From Roseburia sp. (GTDB taxonomy: Bacteria; Bacillota; Clostridia; Lachnospirales; Lachnospiraceae): a stretch of 16,784 nt of DNA. The notes under the pieces are model-generated. The model ran no database searches and was not told the origin of the DNA. It worked only from the letters and a program-made list of their open reading frames with translations. The stretch is taken from NCBI GenBank assembly GCA_030844625.1, contig JAUUNJ010000021.1, positions 1-16,784 on the forward strand, in the 5' to 3' direction. Positions 7,341 through 14,120 of this stretch are shown here, one piece after another. Position 1 is the stretch's first letter, and every line of letters begins with the position of its first letter. A program made the position numbers and the translations under genes.

Positions 7341-7754
7341 ATGCGAGGATATAATTTAATAGCCGTATTCAATAGGGAAGAAGATAAAGTACTGATGTGC
7401 AAAAGAAAGAAAAACCCGTATAAAGGATTGGCAAATTTAGTGGGTGGGAAAATTGAAAAAAATGAGAATGGAATAGAAGCAGCATACAGAGAATTACAAG
7501 AAGAAACAACGATAACTAGGGATAGTATAATCCTTTACCATTTGATGGATTTTGCATATTATGGGGAAGGTTGTTTCATTGAAGTATATGTTGGGAAATT
7601 AAATAAAGAAATAAAAGTTTCCGGTGATGAAAATGAATTGTTTTGGTCAGATTTAAAACAGAATTTTTCTGATGAATCAAAGTATGCCGGAAATGGTAAT
7701 ATTGACCATATTATGAAAGTGATAAAGCAATATAAAGAAGAGAGACAACAATGA
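7341..7754 (+). CDS. Nudix hydrolase (8-oxo-dGTP diphosphatase-like)
   Basis: A 137-residue protein. The ATG at 7341 is chosen because GAAAGGA lies five bases upstream, and the longer frame start at 7212 has no support. The Nudix box is G36-x5-E42-x7-R50-E51-L-Q-E-E-T-T57-I: all metal-binding glutamates are present, but the usual glycine before the last hydrophobic residue is Thr57. The K-R-K-K-N-P-Y-K-G-L-A-N-L-V-G-G lead-in resembles MutT-like 8-oxo-dGTP diphosphatases, which clean oxidised nucleotides. That substrate is an inference. Its stop overlaps the next gene (ATGA), so the VOC remnant would be translationally coupled. Confidence 0.78.
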   Translation: MRGYNLIAVFNREEDKVLMCKRKKNPYKGLANLVGGKIEKNENGIEAAYRELQEETTITRDSIILYHLMDFAYYGEGCFIEVYVGKLNKEIKVSGDENELFWSDLKQNFSDESKYAGNGNIDHIMKVIKQYKEERQQ

Positions 7755-7997
7755 AATTTAACAAATTAATTCCTGAACTGACAGTATCAGATATTGAAAA
7801 ATGCAAACAGTTCTATACAGATATATTAGGATTTAAAATTGAATATGAAAGGTTAGAAATAAGTTTGTGTTTTTGTCCTTGGGGGAGGCGCAAATTATGC
7901 TGGAAGAAGAGAACGGAAATTGGAGTATTGGAGAACTTAAATATCCTTTTGGAAATGGAGTGAATTTTGAGATTTTCAGAAACAGTGGAAAGTGTTG
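7751..7997 (+). pseudogene. VOC-family (glyoxalase/bleomycin-resistance) gene, frameshifted and truncated
   Basis: Starts MKFNKLIPELTVSDIEKCKQ, then F-Y-T-D-I-L-G-F-K-I-E-Y-E-R, a typical VOC N-terminus with the beta-alpha-beta start. At about 7856-7862 the frame slips. The continuation is found in the next frame: K-F-V-F-L-S-L-G-E-A-Q-I-M-L-E-E-E-N-G-N-W, then G-E-L-K-Y-P-F-G-N-G-V-N-F-E-I. One A missing from an A run (GAAATAAG where GAAAATAAG would restore the frame) explains this. The second half then ends in a stop at 7995-7997, before the second VOC module, so the protein is also C-terminally truncated. As read in one frame it yields a meaningless 70-residue product. Confidence 0.8.
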
Positions 7998-8140
7998 AGG
8001 AATAAGAGGAAATAGGCGAAACTAACAGATTTAGACAACGATGGAGTTCAGATTGGAAAGAAGTCGATGACTTTTTAGGTTATAAAGTTAAAACTTGCAA
8101 ATATAAATGGGAAAAATATTTGTTACCCGATGGAGAAAAT

Positions 8141-8602
8141 ATGAGTGCTGAACAACTGTGGAATGAATTTACTGAAAAAAATAACATTGAATGCGATAAA
8201 TTCGATACATGGACATTTGGAGATAATGCAAAAGTGCTTACAGAACATGTATTAAAAGGGTTAAAAACAGCAACATCATCTTTGTATATATTATATGGAC
8301 ATGAACCACTTCCAAGGATTGGAGAGTATAGTGTTATTTTAGATGAGAATGATATAGCGTGTTGCATCATTAAAAACATAAAAGTTGATATTGTTCCATT
8401 TAGTGAAGTCACACAGGAACACGCTTTCCGAGAAGGAGAGGGTGACAGAAAGTTGGAAACATGGAGAAAAATACACAAATTATTTTTAACAAGATGTTTA
8501 AAAGAAAAAAGGATGACATTTGATGAAAATATGTTAGTGGTATGTGAACAGTTTGAAGTGGTATATAAAAGTGGTTTAGGAGAAGAAAAAGCGTTATGGT
8601 AA
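8141..8602 (+). CDS. ASCH-domain protein
   Basis: A 153-residue protein. The ATG at 8141 has GGAG five bases upstream. It contains the ASCH-type core: F-D-T-W-T-F-G-D near residue 25, then V-L-x-G-L-K-T-A-T-S-S, P-R-I-G-E-Y-S-V-I-L-D, a central strand, E-H-A-F-R-E-G-E-G-D-R and a C-terminal V-V-C-E-Q-F-E-V-V-Y. This is the usual order for clostridial ASCH proteins, a PUA-like fold thought to bind RNA or to act as amidohydrolases on modified nucleosides. It looks intact and full-length. The 140 bases before it contain an open frame without a start that may be gene debris. It is the last gene of the first plus-strand array and converges with the minus-strand block. Confidence 0.82.
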   Translation: MSAEQLWNEFTEKNNIECDKFDTWTFGDNAKVLTEHVLKGLKTATSSLYILYGHEPLPRIGEYSVILDENDIACCIIKNIKVDIVPFSEVTQEHAFREGEGDRKLETWRKIHKLFLTRCLKEKRMTFDENMLVVCEQFEVVYKSGLGEEKALW

Positions 8603-8675
8603 AGGCTATATTTATAGATTTCTATTATCATTTTTATTAATACTAAATTAAGCTATAGGCTATATTTTTTTATTA

Positions 8676-9260
8676 CTAATAAAACATAAAAACTTTATTG
8701 TCGTCCACTCTATATACATATTTACCGCTTCTAAAATATGACCGTCCCTCTTGATCAATATAATAATCCTGTATACTGCGCACATAAATAACTTCACCAT
8801 TGTCTAGTGCAATCATACATATAAATTTTCCTTCAATTAACCATGTGCCTCCTACGATGAGCGCAAAAGCAGATACCATTATAACAATACCACCGTAAAT
8901 TGCACTAACGCATAAAATTGCTCCTACTACTTGGATAATAAACAAACATAATCCTTTAATTAGACCCGCTTTAATTACTAAAATTAATAATATTATTAAT
9001 AACGTTACAACGCTAATTATTTGAAATACTCTAAATGGAATATTTATTCCCACATAGTATACTGCTTTATTGTAAAAAAATATCGGAATTGCAATAACCA
9101 AAATTGGTATCAAATATCTTTTATATAATATTTTCCCTGTTTTCCAAACATAATCCGCCACTACTTTTATTATAAATAAAGCAACACAACAAATTATAAT
9201 TCCAGCGAAAATATATCTAAGCAGTTCTTGTATATTTACATCACCGATTTGATTTATCAT
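8676..9260 (-). CDS. Multi-pass membrane protein with small C-terminal soluble domain
   Basis: 194 residues. About five hydrophobic segments can be seen at roughly 15-35, 48-64, 76-98, 100-120 and 121-142, followed by about 50 polar, tyrosine-rich residues (D-N-G-E-V-I-Y-V-R-S-I-Q-D-Y-Y-I-D) predicted as beta strands. GAGG lies five bases before the ATG. The gene begins ten bases after the stop of the 114-residue membrane protein, so the two form an operon. I recognise no family. The order (small membrane protein, then this one, near a recombinase and a secreted protein) could mean a surface-related or bacteriocin-type module, but no motif supports a specific job. Confidence 0.6.
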   Translation of the reverse strand: MINQIGDVNIQELLRYIFAGIIICCVALFIIKVVADYVWKTGKILYKRYLIPILVIAIPIFFYNKAVYYVGINIPFRVFQIISVVTLLIILLILVIKAGLIKGLCLFIIQVVGAILCVSAIYGGIVIMVSAFALIVGGTWLIEGKFICMIALDNGEVIYVRSIQDYYIDQEGRSYFRSGKYVYRVDDNKVFMFY

Positions 9261-9270
9261 AAGACCTCAC

Positions 9271-9615
9271 TCATTGTTTTGAAAATGCCCCCAAAATTAC
9301 CTTGATAGATTTTACTAATGCCTTAATCCACCAAACCAACGGTTGTATTAAATCACTTAATGCCTCTCCGATTCTAAATGTAAATAAATGTAACAACATC
9401 TTTAAAGGGGGAAGTATAACATTATTTAGATATTCCTTTGGGAAAAATAATATTGTTGTAAATGACCATGTCATTAGCATAGGTGACAAAATTACAATTA
9501 AAACAAGGGAATCTTTAAACATCCCCAACATCAGCATAATGACTGTCCATAACACAGCCAAAATAAATGATACGATTAATCTTTTTTTTACACTTTCTTT
9601 TGTTAAATTTTCCAT
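9271..9615 (-). CDS. Small two-helix membrane protein
   Basis: 114 residues with hydrophobic segments at about 13-31 and 36-58, then an amphipathic tail (P-P-L-K-M-L-L-H-L-F and P-L-V-W-W-I-K-A-L-V-K) ending in lysines. The start has AAAGGA six bases upstream on the minus strand. It is the first gene of a two-gene operon with the 194-residue membrane protein, which starts ten bases downstream. No family is recognised. It could be a membrane partner of the next gene. A 133-base gap separates it from the secreted-protein gene, so it may or may not share its transcript. Confidence 0.55.
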   Translation of the reverse strand: MENLTKESVKKRLIVSFILAVLWTVIMLMLGMFKDSLVLIVILSPMLMTWSFTTILFFPKEYLNNVILPPLKMLLHLFTFRIGEALSDLIQPLVWWIKALVKSIKVILGAFSKQ

Positions 9616-9748
9616 TTTTTATCCTTTCTTTATTAGTAGTGCCAAAACCACTCTTTACTTTTTATGTTACAAAATCCTATAAATAATAAGGCACTTGCAT
9701 TATCTTTGTTTGTAGTAATGCTATGCTGATATTTCACTATATCCATAA

Positions 9749-11062
9749 TTATTTTTTCGTATTAATAGATTTCTTTTTACTCCATGCACCATAATAGTAC
9801 TTTTTTCCCACCTTTACATATCCTCTTACTCTAAAATAATATTTCTTCTTGGATAATTTGGATATATTTGTGGATGTTAAATTCTTAGATACTTTTTTCT
9901 TTTTTGCACCTTTAAAAGACTTCTTTTTGCTATACTGGATTTGATATCCTGATACACCATTCTCTGAATTCCAGTAAATATATGCCTTTTTCTTAGATTT
10001 TTTATATCCTGAAGGGGCTTTCATTTTTCTTGGTAATACGATTACAGAGATAACTTTTGTTACATTACTTCCATCTTGTGCAGATACTGTAATATTCACC
10101 TTTCCAGCTCTATATGCTGTAACTTTACCTGTTTCACTATCTATATCTGCTATTTGAGTATCTCCAGATTTCCATTCTACGGTTTTATCTGTAGTATTAC
10201 TTGGCGATACATTTGCCTTTAAATTAAAACTTTTTCCCGCAGTAACTATTTTATTACCTGATACACTAATACTTTTTGCTAATACTTTTTCTTCATATTT
10301 TAGTGTATATCTACCCGTTTCATTATCATATGGATATATCTTTATATAATAAGTACCAGCAGGTAATGTTTTTTCATATACATAAGTTGACGGATTTTCT
10401 TCAGATGCACCATAAATACCTGGATTAGACATTTCAATATAATCCTTATTCCATACTTGCAAATATGAATCTCCTATATAACTTGTGTAAACAAAACGAA
10501 TTGTTTTTGAAAAATTTAATTGAATTTTATAAAAATCTAATCTATCATCCTCAGATATAAATCCCTTTACTGTTTGATTTAGGTTTAAATTTTGTGCCGT
10601 AGAAAAATCATTATTATTAGCGCTCTCATTATTGTTAGCAGCTTTGAAGCTTGCGCGTATACGGTATCCGCCTATCTCATCACCATAACCGCGTATTGCT
10701 ATGACATATGTTCCCGGTTCTAGTGCTAAACAATCCGTATTATTTTTAGGCGATATATCGCTAGATGAGTAAATGCCTGTTTCACAATACTTTTTTGTCA
10801 AATCGTAATTATATATTTTAATAAAGGAATCACCAACACTTAATCCTTGGTAATCTACCGTTAACCATCCTGCTTTATCTAATCTCACAGAATAATAATC
10901 TATTTCATCCGCTTTGCTAATCTGTCCTGAAACCCAGGAATTATCCATACTCAATGGCACATAGCTTATTGCTGCTTGCGTTTTTTCGGATGCAACCAAG
11001 AATAATGAAAAAACAAACATTATTCCCAACAATACTTTTAAGATTCTCTTTTTCTCACGCAT
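9749..11062 (-). CDS. Secreted PPC-like / BIG2 / Fn3 surface protein
   Basis: 437 residues with a clear signal peptide: basic start MREKKR, hydrophobic core to about residue 24, probable cleavage K-T-Q-A/A-I-S at 30-31. Two related beta-rich repeats follow (about 35-138 and 152-256), each with D-x-x-D-(Y/F)-Y, G-D-S and a P/A-G-T-Y motif, as in bacterial pre-peptidase C-terminal (PPC) domains. Next is an Ig-like BIG2 domain (262-342, ending G-K-V-T-A-Y-R-A-G-K) and a fibronectin-III-like domain (346-434, G-Y-Q-I-Q-Y, Y-Y-F-R-V-R-G). No protease domain or LPxTG anchor is present. The last domain is very lysine-rich and could hold the protein to anionic wall polymers. GGAGG precedes the ATG by nine bases. 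Expression may be set by the invertible segment upstream (see 11242-11361). Confidence 0.82.
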   Translation of the reverse strand: MREKKRILKVLLGIMFVFSLFLVASEKTQAAISYVPLSMDNSWVSGQISKADEIDYYSVRLDKAGWLTVDYQGLSVGDSFIKIYNYDLTKKYCETGIYSSSDISPKNNTDCLALEPGTYVIAIRGYGDEIGGYRIRASFKAANNNESANNNDFSTAQNLNLNQTVKGFISEDDRLDFYKIQLNFSKTIRFVYTSYIGDSYLQVWNKDYIEMSNPGIYGASEENPSTYVYEKTLPAGTYYIKIYPYDNETGRYTLKYEEKVLAKSISVSGNKIVTAGKSFNLKANVSPSNTTDKTVEWKSGDTQIADIDSETGKVTAYRAGKVNITVSAQDGSNVTKVISVIVLPRKMKAPSGYKKSKKKAYIYWNSENGVSGYQIQYSKKKSFKGAKKKKVSKNLTSTNISKLSKKKYYFRVRGYVKVGKKYYYGAWSKKKSINTKK

Positions 11063-11106
11063 AATTTTAATCCTCCATGTCTATATTTGAATTGCAATGG
11101 TCAATA

Positions 11107-11134
11107 AAAATATAAATCATACGAAATTGGACAA
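11107..11134 (-). promoter_or_regulatory. Possible fixed promoter of the secreted-protein gene
   Basis: On the minus strand, TTGTCC (11134-11129) and TATTTT (11112-11107) are 16 bases apart and lie about 45 bases before the start codon. Both hexamers are imperfect. If real, the gene would not depend wholly on the invertible segment. Confidence 0.3.
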
Positions 11135-11241
11135 TGCATCATCAATTTTAGAAAACAAGCCATATGAATTTCTTATGATATTTGTATTTACTAATTTTCT
11201 ATGGCTCTTTCTTTTTCGAAATACATTGTTTCTAACTATAT

Positions 11242-11267
11242 GTTCCACATTTCAGACTTTTTGAAAC
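11242..11267 (+). repeat. Recombination-like site 1 (inverted with respect to site 2)
   Basis: 26 bases made of half-sites GTTCCACATTTC and ACTTTTTGAAAC around the 2-bp core AG at 11254-11255. The right half and core are identical to those of site 2 read on the opposite strand (14-base perfect inverted repeat). The left half matches at six of the eight outermost positions. Two 12-bp half-sites around a 2-bp core is the architecture of serine-invertase crossover sites. Confidence 0.6.
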
Positions 11268-11272
11268 TTATC

Positions 11273-11281
11273 TGATATAAT
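11273..11281 (+). promoter_or_regulatory. Extended -10 element inside the putative invertible segment
   Basis: TGATATAAT fits the TGnTATAAT extended -10 consensus exactly. It reads rightward, away from the secreted-protein gene. No good -35 lies 17 bases upstream (that position falls in site 1). Inversion of the segment would turn it toward the secreted-protein gene, about 260 bases from its start codon. Confidence 0.4.
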
Positions 11282-11335
11282 TTGTTTATCTGTAAAAATG
11301 GTCGAATTTTATGTAAAAAATAAATATTTTTGATT

Positions 11336-11361
11336 GTTTCAAAAAGTCTACTTTATGAAAC
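11336..11361 (-). repeat. Recombination-like site 2
   Basis: 26 bases: half-sites GTTTCAAAAAGT and ACTTTATGAAAC flank CT at 11348-11349. The two halves are inverted repeats at 11 of 12 positions. The site ends 28 bases before the recombinase stop codon. It lacks a following T run, so it is unlikely to be just a terminator. Confidence 0.6.
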
Positions 11362-11389
11362 AAATAAATTTCTATTTTTATACTATGCT

Positions 11390-11983
11390 TTATGATTTTT
11401 CCATACATCTTCTGTAAAAAGTGGAAGGACTCATTCCAACAGCTTTTGCACCTTCCCGTACTGATATTTTTTTATCTTTCCACAACTTGTAATATTCTTC
11501 AAATCCCTCTGGCATATCTAACTTTGGTGCTCCAAATTTCACTCCGTTTTTCTTTGCTATTTCGATTCCCTCAGTCTGTCTCTGCTTGATAAAAGCTCTT
11601 TCTGTTTCAGCTACATATGCCAAAATCTGCAAAACCAAATCGGAAATAAATACTCCGGTCAAATCTCCATGCACCGTAGTTGTATTCAGTAACGGCATAT
11701 CAATCACCTTAATGTTTGCTTTGTTTATTTTTGTGATAAATCTCCATTGTTCTAAAATCTCCGTATAATTTCTTCCCAGTCTGTCAATGCTCTTTATCAC
11801 TAATAAGTCTCCCGGCTTTAACTTTTTTATCAGTCTGTTATACTGTGGTCTGTCAAAATTTTTTCCGGACATCTGGTCTGAATACATATTTTTGTCTTCA
11901 ATTCCTTCCTGCTTCATTGCCAGTATCTGCCGGTCCAGATTCTGTTCTTTGGTTGATACTCTGATATAACCATATTTTTTCAT
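11390..11983 (-). CDS. Small serine recombinase (resolvase/DNA-invertase family)
   Basis: 197 residues, the normal length for Hin/Gin-type invertases and Tn3-type resolvases. The catalytic domain begins YGYIRVSTKEQNLDRQ with nucleophile Ser10 and Arg8. I-K-S-I-D-R-L-G-R (Arg68, Arg71) completes the active site. The long E-helix (V-L-Q-I-L-A-Y-V-A-E-T-E-R) and I-K-Q-R-Q-T-E-G-I precede a short C-terminal helix-turn-helix (I-S-V-R-E-G-A-K-A-V-G-M-S-P-S-T-F-Y-R-R). All key residues are present, so it should be active. GGAAGGAG lies ten bases before the ATG. The gene ends 28 bases from a 26-bp palindromic site, with a second, inverted copy further on, next to a secreted-protein gene. That context favours a local invertase over a transposon resolvase. 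No transposase is nearby. Confidence 0.93.
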   Translation of the reverse strand: MKKYGYIRVSTKEQNLDRQILAMKQEGIEDKNMYSDQMSGKNFDRPQYNRLIKKLKPGDLLVIKSIDRLGRNYTEILEQWRFITKINKANIKVIDMPLLNTTTVHGDLTGVFISDLVLQILAYVAETERAFIKQRQTEGIEIAKKNGVKFGAPKLDMPEGFEEYYKLWKDKKISVREGAKAVGMSPSTFYRRCMEKS

Positions 11984-12028
11984 TTACTTTTGTCTCCTTC
12001 CAATATATTTTCATATCAATTTATAAAA

Positions 12029-12060
12029 CCAGAGAATTAATATCGTCCTCTGGCTTTTTT
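12029..12060. terminator. Bidirectional terminator hairpin upstream of the recombinase
   Basis: CCAGAG (12029-12034) pairs with CTCTGG (12048-12053). On the plus strand it is followed by CTTTTTT, and on the minus strand by TTTTAT. On the minus strand it overlaps the stop codon of the membrane-protein remnant, and on the plus strand it would stop any antisense transcript crossing the recombinase gene. Confidence 0.5.
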
Positions 12061-12291
12061 CCATCCTTTCACATAACTTCGTATGATTGCAGTTATTACC
12101 TGAATAACGAATAATAACAAAATAAGATTTATGGGTATGATTATTTTTACCCAGCCTCCCAGAAATATTATCAGTACCATAAACAAAATAGGATTCACAA
12201 AACCTTTTGTAACCGTAACCGTTTCACTAAAAAATATTTCTGACTTTATCGTTTCAAGAATTGTAATATGCCTTTTTATCGTCTTGAAGTG
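12037..12291 (-). pseudogene. Remnant (or very small gene) of a membrane protein
   Basis: In one minus-strand frame the codons read T-I-K-R-H-I-T-I-L-E-T-I-K-S-E-I-F-F-S-E, then two hydrophobic segments (P-I-L-F-M-V-L-I-I-F-L-G-G-W and I-N-L-I-L-L-L-F-V-I-Q-V-I-T) and a basic tail S-Y-V-K-G-W-K-K-A-R-G-R-Y ending at a TAA. No ATG with a ribosome binding site starts the long frame. A GTG at 12198 preceded by AAAGG could begin a 53-residue two-helix protein. The coding-like run ends about where the repeat-bearing fragment of the plus strand begins, as if the gene had been cut there. I do not recognise the family. Confidence 0.4.
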
Positions 12292-12296
12292 GAAAA

Positions 12297-12398
12297 ATGG
12301 GACAGAATGGCGTCACGAGAGGAAATATGTGGCTTTATTCTTGGGGGAATGGTATAATTTTTAGGGTAATATATTTGCTTCGGAGTGAAATAAATTAA
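12297..12398 (+). pseudogene. Short coding fragment carrying the QNGVTRGN repeat (copy B)
   Basis: A 33-codon open frame with core QNGVTRGNMWLYSWGNGII at 12303-12359, the partner of copy A at 3947-4003. After the core the two frames diverge: copy A stops within two codons, and copy B runs on 14 residues. Its stop overlaps the ATG of the following GNAT fragment (TAATG). It sits at the head of the second plus-strand enzyme array, as copy A sits ahead of the first. The unit also contains TGGTATAAT, an extended -10 motif, at 12350-12358, which could be incidental to its coding role. Confidence 0.45.
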
Positions 12399-12523
12399 TG
12401 GTCAAAGGAGAATATTTTCGGATGGAAAAAGCAATGGAACTGGTTCAAAATGGAGAAATGCAGGGATATCTCGTCTACGAGGGAAATGATGTTATTGGTT
12501 GGTGTAATGTAAATGATAGGTAG
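12398..12523 (+). pseudogene. GNAT acetyltransferase fragment
   Basis: 41 codons reading E-K-A-M-E-L-V-Q-N-G-E-M-Q-G-Y-L-V-Y-E-G-N-D-V-I-G-W-C-N-V-N-D-R and then TAG. The G-Y-L-x-Y-x-x-x-x-V-I-G-W-C-N-x-N-D motif is typical of the middle strands of a clostridial GNAT subgroup. The N-terminal part and the whole acetyl-CoA-binding half are absent. AAGGAG stands before an internal ATG at 12422. It cannot be a working enzyme. Confidence 0.65.
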
Positions 12524-12568
12524 AAATAACAATATTTAAAAGAAAGCAGGCGGCGTAAGGAGAAATGA

Positions 12569-13357
12569 ATGCTTATTAAAAATAAAAACATAGATAACGG
12601 AAATGCGTTTGATTGGGGAAAAACATCGAAAGATTATGCGAAATATCGGGATATTTATCCGCAATTATTTTATGAGAAAATAGTTGATAGAAGTTTGTGT
12701 ATAGGCGGACAGAGTGTTCTTGATGTTGGAACAGGAACCGGTGTGCTTCCAAGAAATCTGTATCATTATGGGGCAAAATGGACAGGGGTTGATATATCCG
12801 AAAATCAAATAGAACAGGCGAAGGCTTTATCGAAAGGATTGGAGATTGAATATTATTGTCTGCCTACTGAAAAAATAGAGTTCCCGGATAATTCATATGA
12901 TGTGATTACGGCTTGTCAGTGCTTTTGGTATTTTGAACATGAAATTGTGATGCCCCGATTTTTTAATATGTTAAAACCGGAAGGGCGAATTCTTGTTCTT
13001 TATATGGCGTGGTTACCATTGGAAGATGAAATTGCAGGAGCCAGCGAACAACTGGTTTTGAAATATAGTCCGAAATGGAGTGGTGCTAAAGAAGCAATCC
13101 ACCCTGTTGAAATACCGGATTGTTATGACGAAAAATTTGATATTGTTTATCGTGAAGAATATCCGGTAAAGGTACATTTTACAAGAGAAAGTTGGAACGG
13201 AAGAATGAAAGCCTGTCGGGGAATCGGTGCGTCTCTTTCAAAAGAAGAAATAAATCGTTGGGAAAAAGAACATATGAAACTGCTTTTTGAAATCGCACCC
13301 GATGAATTTGATATTTTGCATTATGGAGCGATTGCAGAATTAAAGGTAAGAAAGTAA
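12569..13357 (+). CDS. Class I SAM-dependent methyltransferase
   Basis: 262 residues. Motif I V-L-D-V-G-T-G-T-G is at 50-58, the acidic ribose-binding residue D75 lies in G-V-D-I-S, and D-V-I-T-A-C-Q-C-F-W-Y-F (111-122) is motif IV/V, followed by L-K-P-E-G-R-I-L-V-L. These are the Methyltransf_11/25 signatures. The N-terminus W-G-K-T-S-K-D-Y-A-K-Y-R-x-x-Y-P is typical of a common clostridial small-molecule methyltransferase annotated without a substrate. The C-terminal hundred residues form the presumed substrate cap. AAGGAG lies six bases before the ATG at 12569, and another ATG four bases earlier is in a dead frame. It appears intact, one of the few undamaged genes in the second array. The methyl acceptor is unknown. 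Confidence 0.88.
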   Translation: MLIKNKNIDNGNAFDWGKTSKDYAKYRDIYPQLFYEKIVDRSLCIGGQSVLDVGTGTGVLPRNLYHYGAKWTGVDISENQIEQAKALSKGLEIEYYCLPTEKIEFPDNSYDVITACQCFWYFEHEIVMPRFFNMLKPEGRILVLYMAWLPLEDEIAGASEQLVLKYSPKWSGAKEAIHPVEIPDCYDEKFDIVYREEYPVKVHFTRESWNGRMKACRGIGASLSKEEINRWEKEHMKLLFEIAPDEFDILHYGAIAELKVRK

Positions 13358-13378
13358 TCATTTGGTGAGGATAATTAA

Positions 13379-13813
13379 GAAGTTAAAAACTGGATACCTA
13401 ATGAAAGTTATGCAGATATTGAAGAAACTCGTGAGGCAATAGAGTTTTACGCTGATTGTGTTAATAATAAACATTTGCCATTTGTGTTGGCTGTAGAATT
13501 AAAAGAAACCAGTGAGTTAATTGGAGATACAGGTATAAACGAAGTTGATGGTAATTCAAATGAAGTAGAAATCGGTTATACAATTTGCCGAAAATATAGT
13601 GGGAATGGCTATGCAACGGAACTTGTAAAAGAAATGACAAAATATACATGCGAAACCTTTGGAGTTCATATTTTGTATGGTCGTGTTATGCATGGAAATG
13701 ATGCTTCTATACGTGTATTAGAGAAAAATGGATATTTGTTTATTTCAGAAGAGTTTGGTGCAGAGGATGATCCGTATGGTAAAGGAATGTTAATTTATAG
13801 GAAAGAGTGTTAA
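13379..13813 (+). pseudogene. GNAT acetyltransferase lacking its N-terminus (RimJ/RimL-like)
   Basis: The coding pattern begins right after a TAA at 13376, with V-K-N-W-I-P-N-E-S-Y-A-D-I-E-E-T-R, and continues through E-L-I-G-D-T-G-I-N-E-V, motif A I-G-Y-T-I-C-R-K-Y-S-G-N-G-Y-A-T-E-L and motif B G-N-D-A-S-I-R-V-L-E-K-N-G-Y to a proper C-terminus. RimJ-like GNATs have about 30 more residues at the start, including strand 1. No start codon is available upstream of a TTG at 13475. The acetyl-CoA half is undamaged, so the loss may be recent. It follows the methyltransferase stop by only 21 bases, which places the deletion edge there. Confidence 0.72.
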
Positions 13814-13898
13814 TTAAACCTGAATTATTGCGAGTAATTCGTTTTCGTGGATGAGAGACTATTTGAGCTCATAAAATTGGATACACAGGTGACAAGAG

Positions 13899-14072
13899 AT
13901 GAATTTAATTTTAGTAAAGGCAGAAGATTTTGACAGCTATATTTCCAGTCTTGAATTGAAAGATATTCAAGATGGAAAAGTTCCTGATTCTACCTTCTTT
14001 TGTCTGGACACTGATAGAAGTATAGTTGTTGCAATGCTGTGTGGGCAAATGCAGCTACGAGATGAAGATTGA
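13899..14072 (+). pseudogene. GNAT-like N-terminal fragment
   Basis: A 57-residue open frame (MNLILVKAEDFDSYISSLEL start) whose second half, D-G-K-V-P-D-S-T-F-F-C-L-D-T-D-R-S-I-V-V-A, matches the strand 2-3 region of GNATs that continue with the acetyl-CoA motif. The motif-A half is missing and the frame ends at TGA. ACAAGAG precedes the ATG. The family call is moderate, since no catalytic motif is present. Confidence 0.5.
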
Positions 14073-14120
14073 GGGGATATACAAATAAGAAACATCATAT
14101 CTTGAGGGGAAATTAACAAA

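Larger units (their letters stand above)
11063..11389. other. Intergenic region between recombinase and secreted-protein genes
   Basis: 327 bases without a gene. It holds two recombination-like sites in inverted orientation, the small segment between them, a rightward extended -10 and a possible leftward promoter near 11107-11134. Confidence 0.6.

Noticed and set aside
4229..8602. Integron-type cassette array
   Set aside because: Gene types fit, but I see no tyrosine integrase and no recurring attC-like inverted repeat between the genes.
8080..8631. A 183-residue minus-strand open frame
   Set aside because: Antisense to the ASCH gene, which has family motifs and a good start. Composition is typical of a reverse shadow (many S, F, H).
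9302..9682. A 126-residue plus-strand open frame
   Set aside because: Antisense shadow of the 114-residue membrane protein, without a ribosome binding site or recognisable similarity.
11336..11361. Site 2 as the recombinase transcription terminator
   Set aside because: The stem would have an almost closed loop, no T run follows on the minus strand, and a second copy of the arm and core lies inverted 94 bp away, which a terminator does not explain.
12131..12364. A 77-residue plus-strand open frame
   Set aside because: It runs antisense to the membrane-protein remnant and across the repeat in a different frame from the conserved one. No start signal.
12307..12369. The repeat at 3951 and 12307 read as a DNA attachment site or shared promoter (it contains TGGTATAAT in copy B)
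   Set aside because: The base differences follow a coding pattern in one frame (mostly silent), and copy A has CATAAT, so a protein-coding origin explains it better. A promoter role is not excluded but is not needed.
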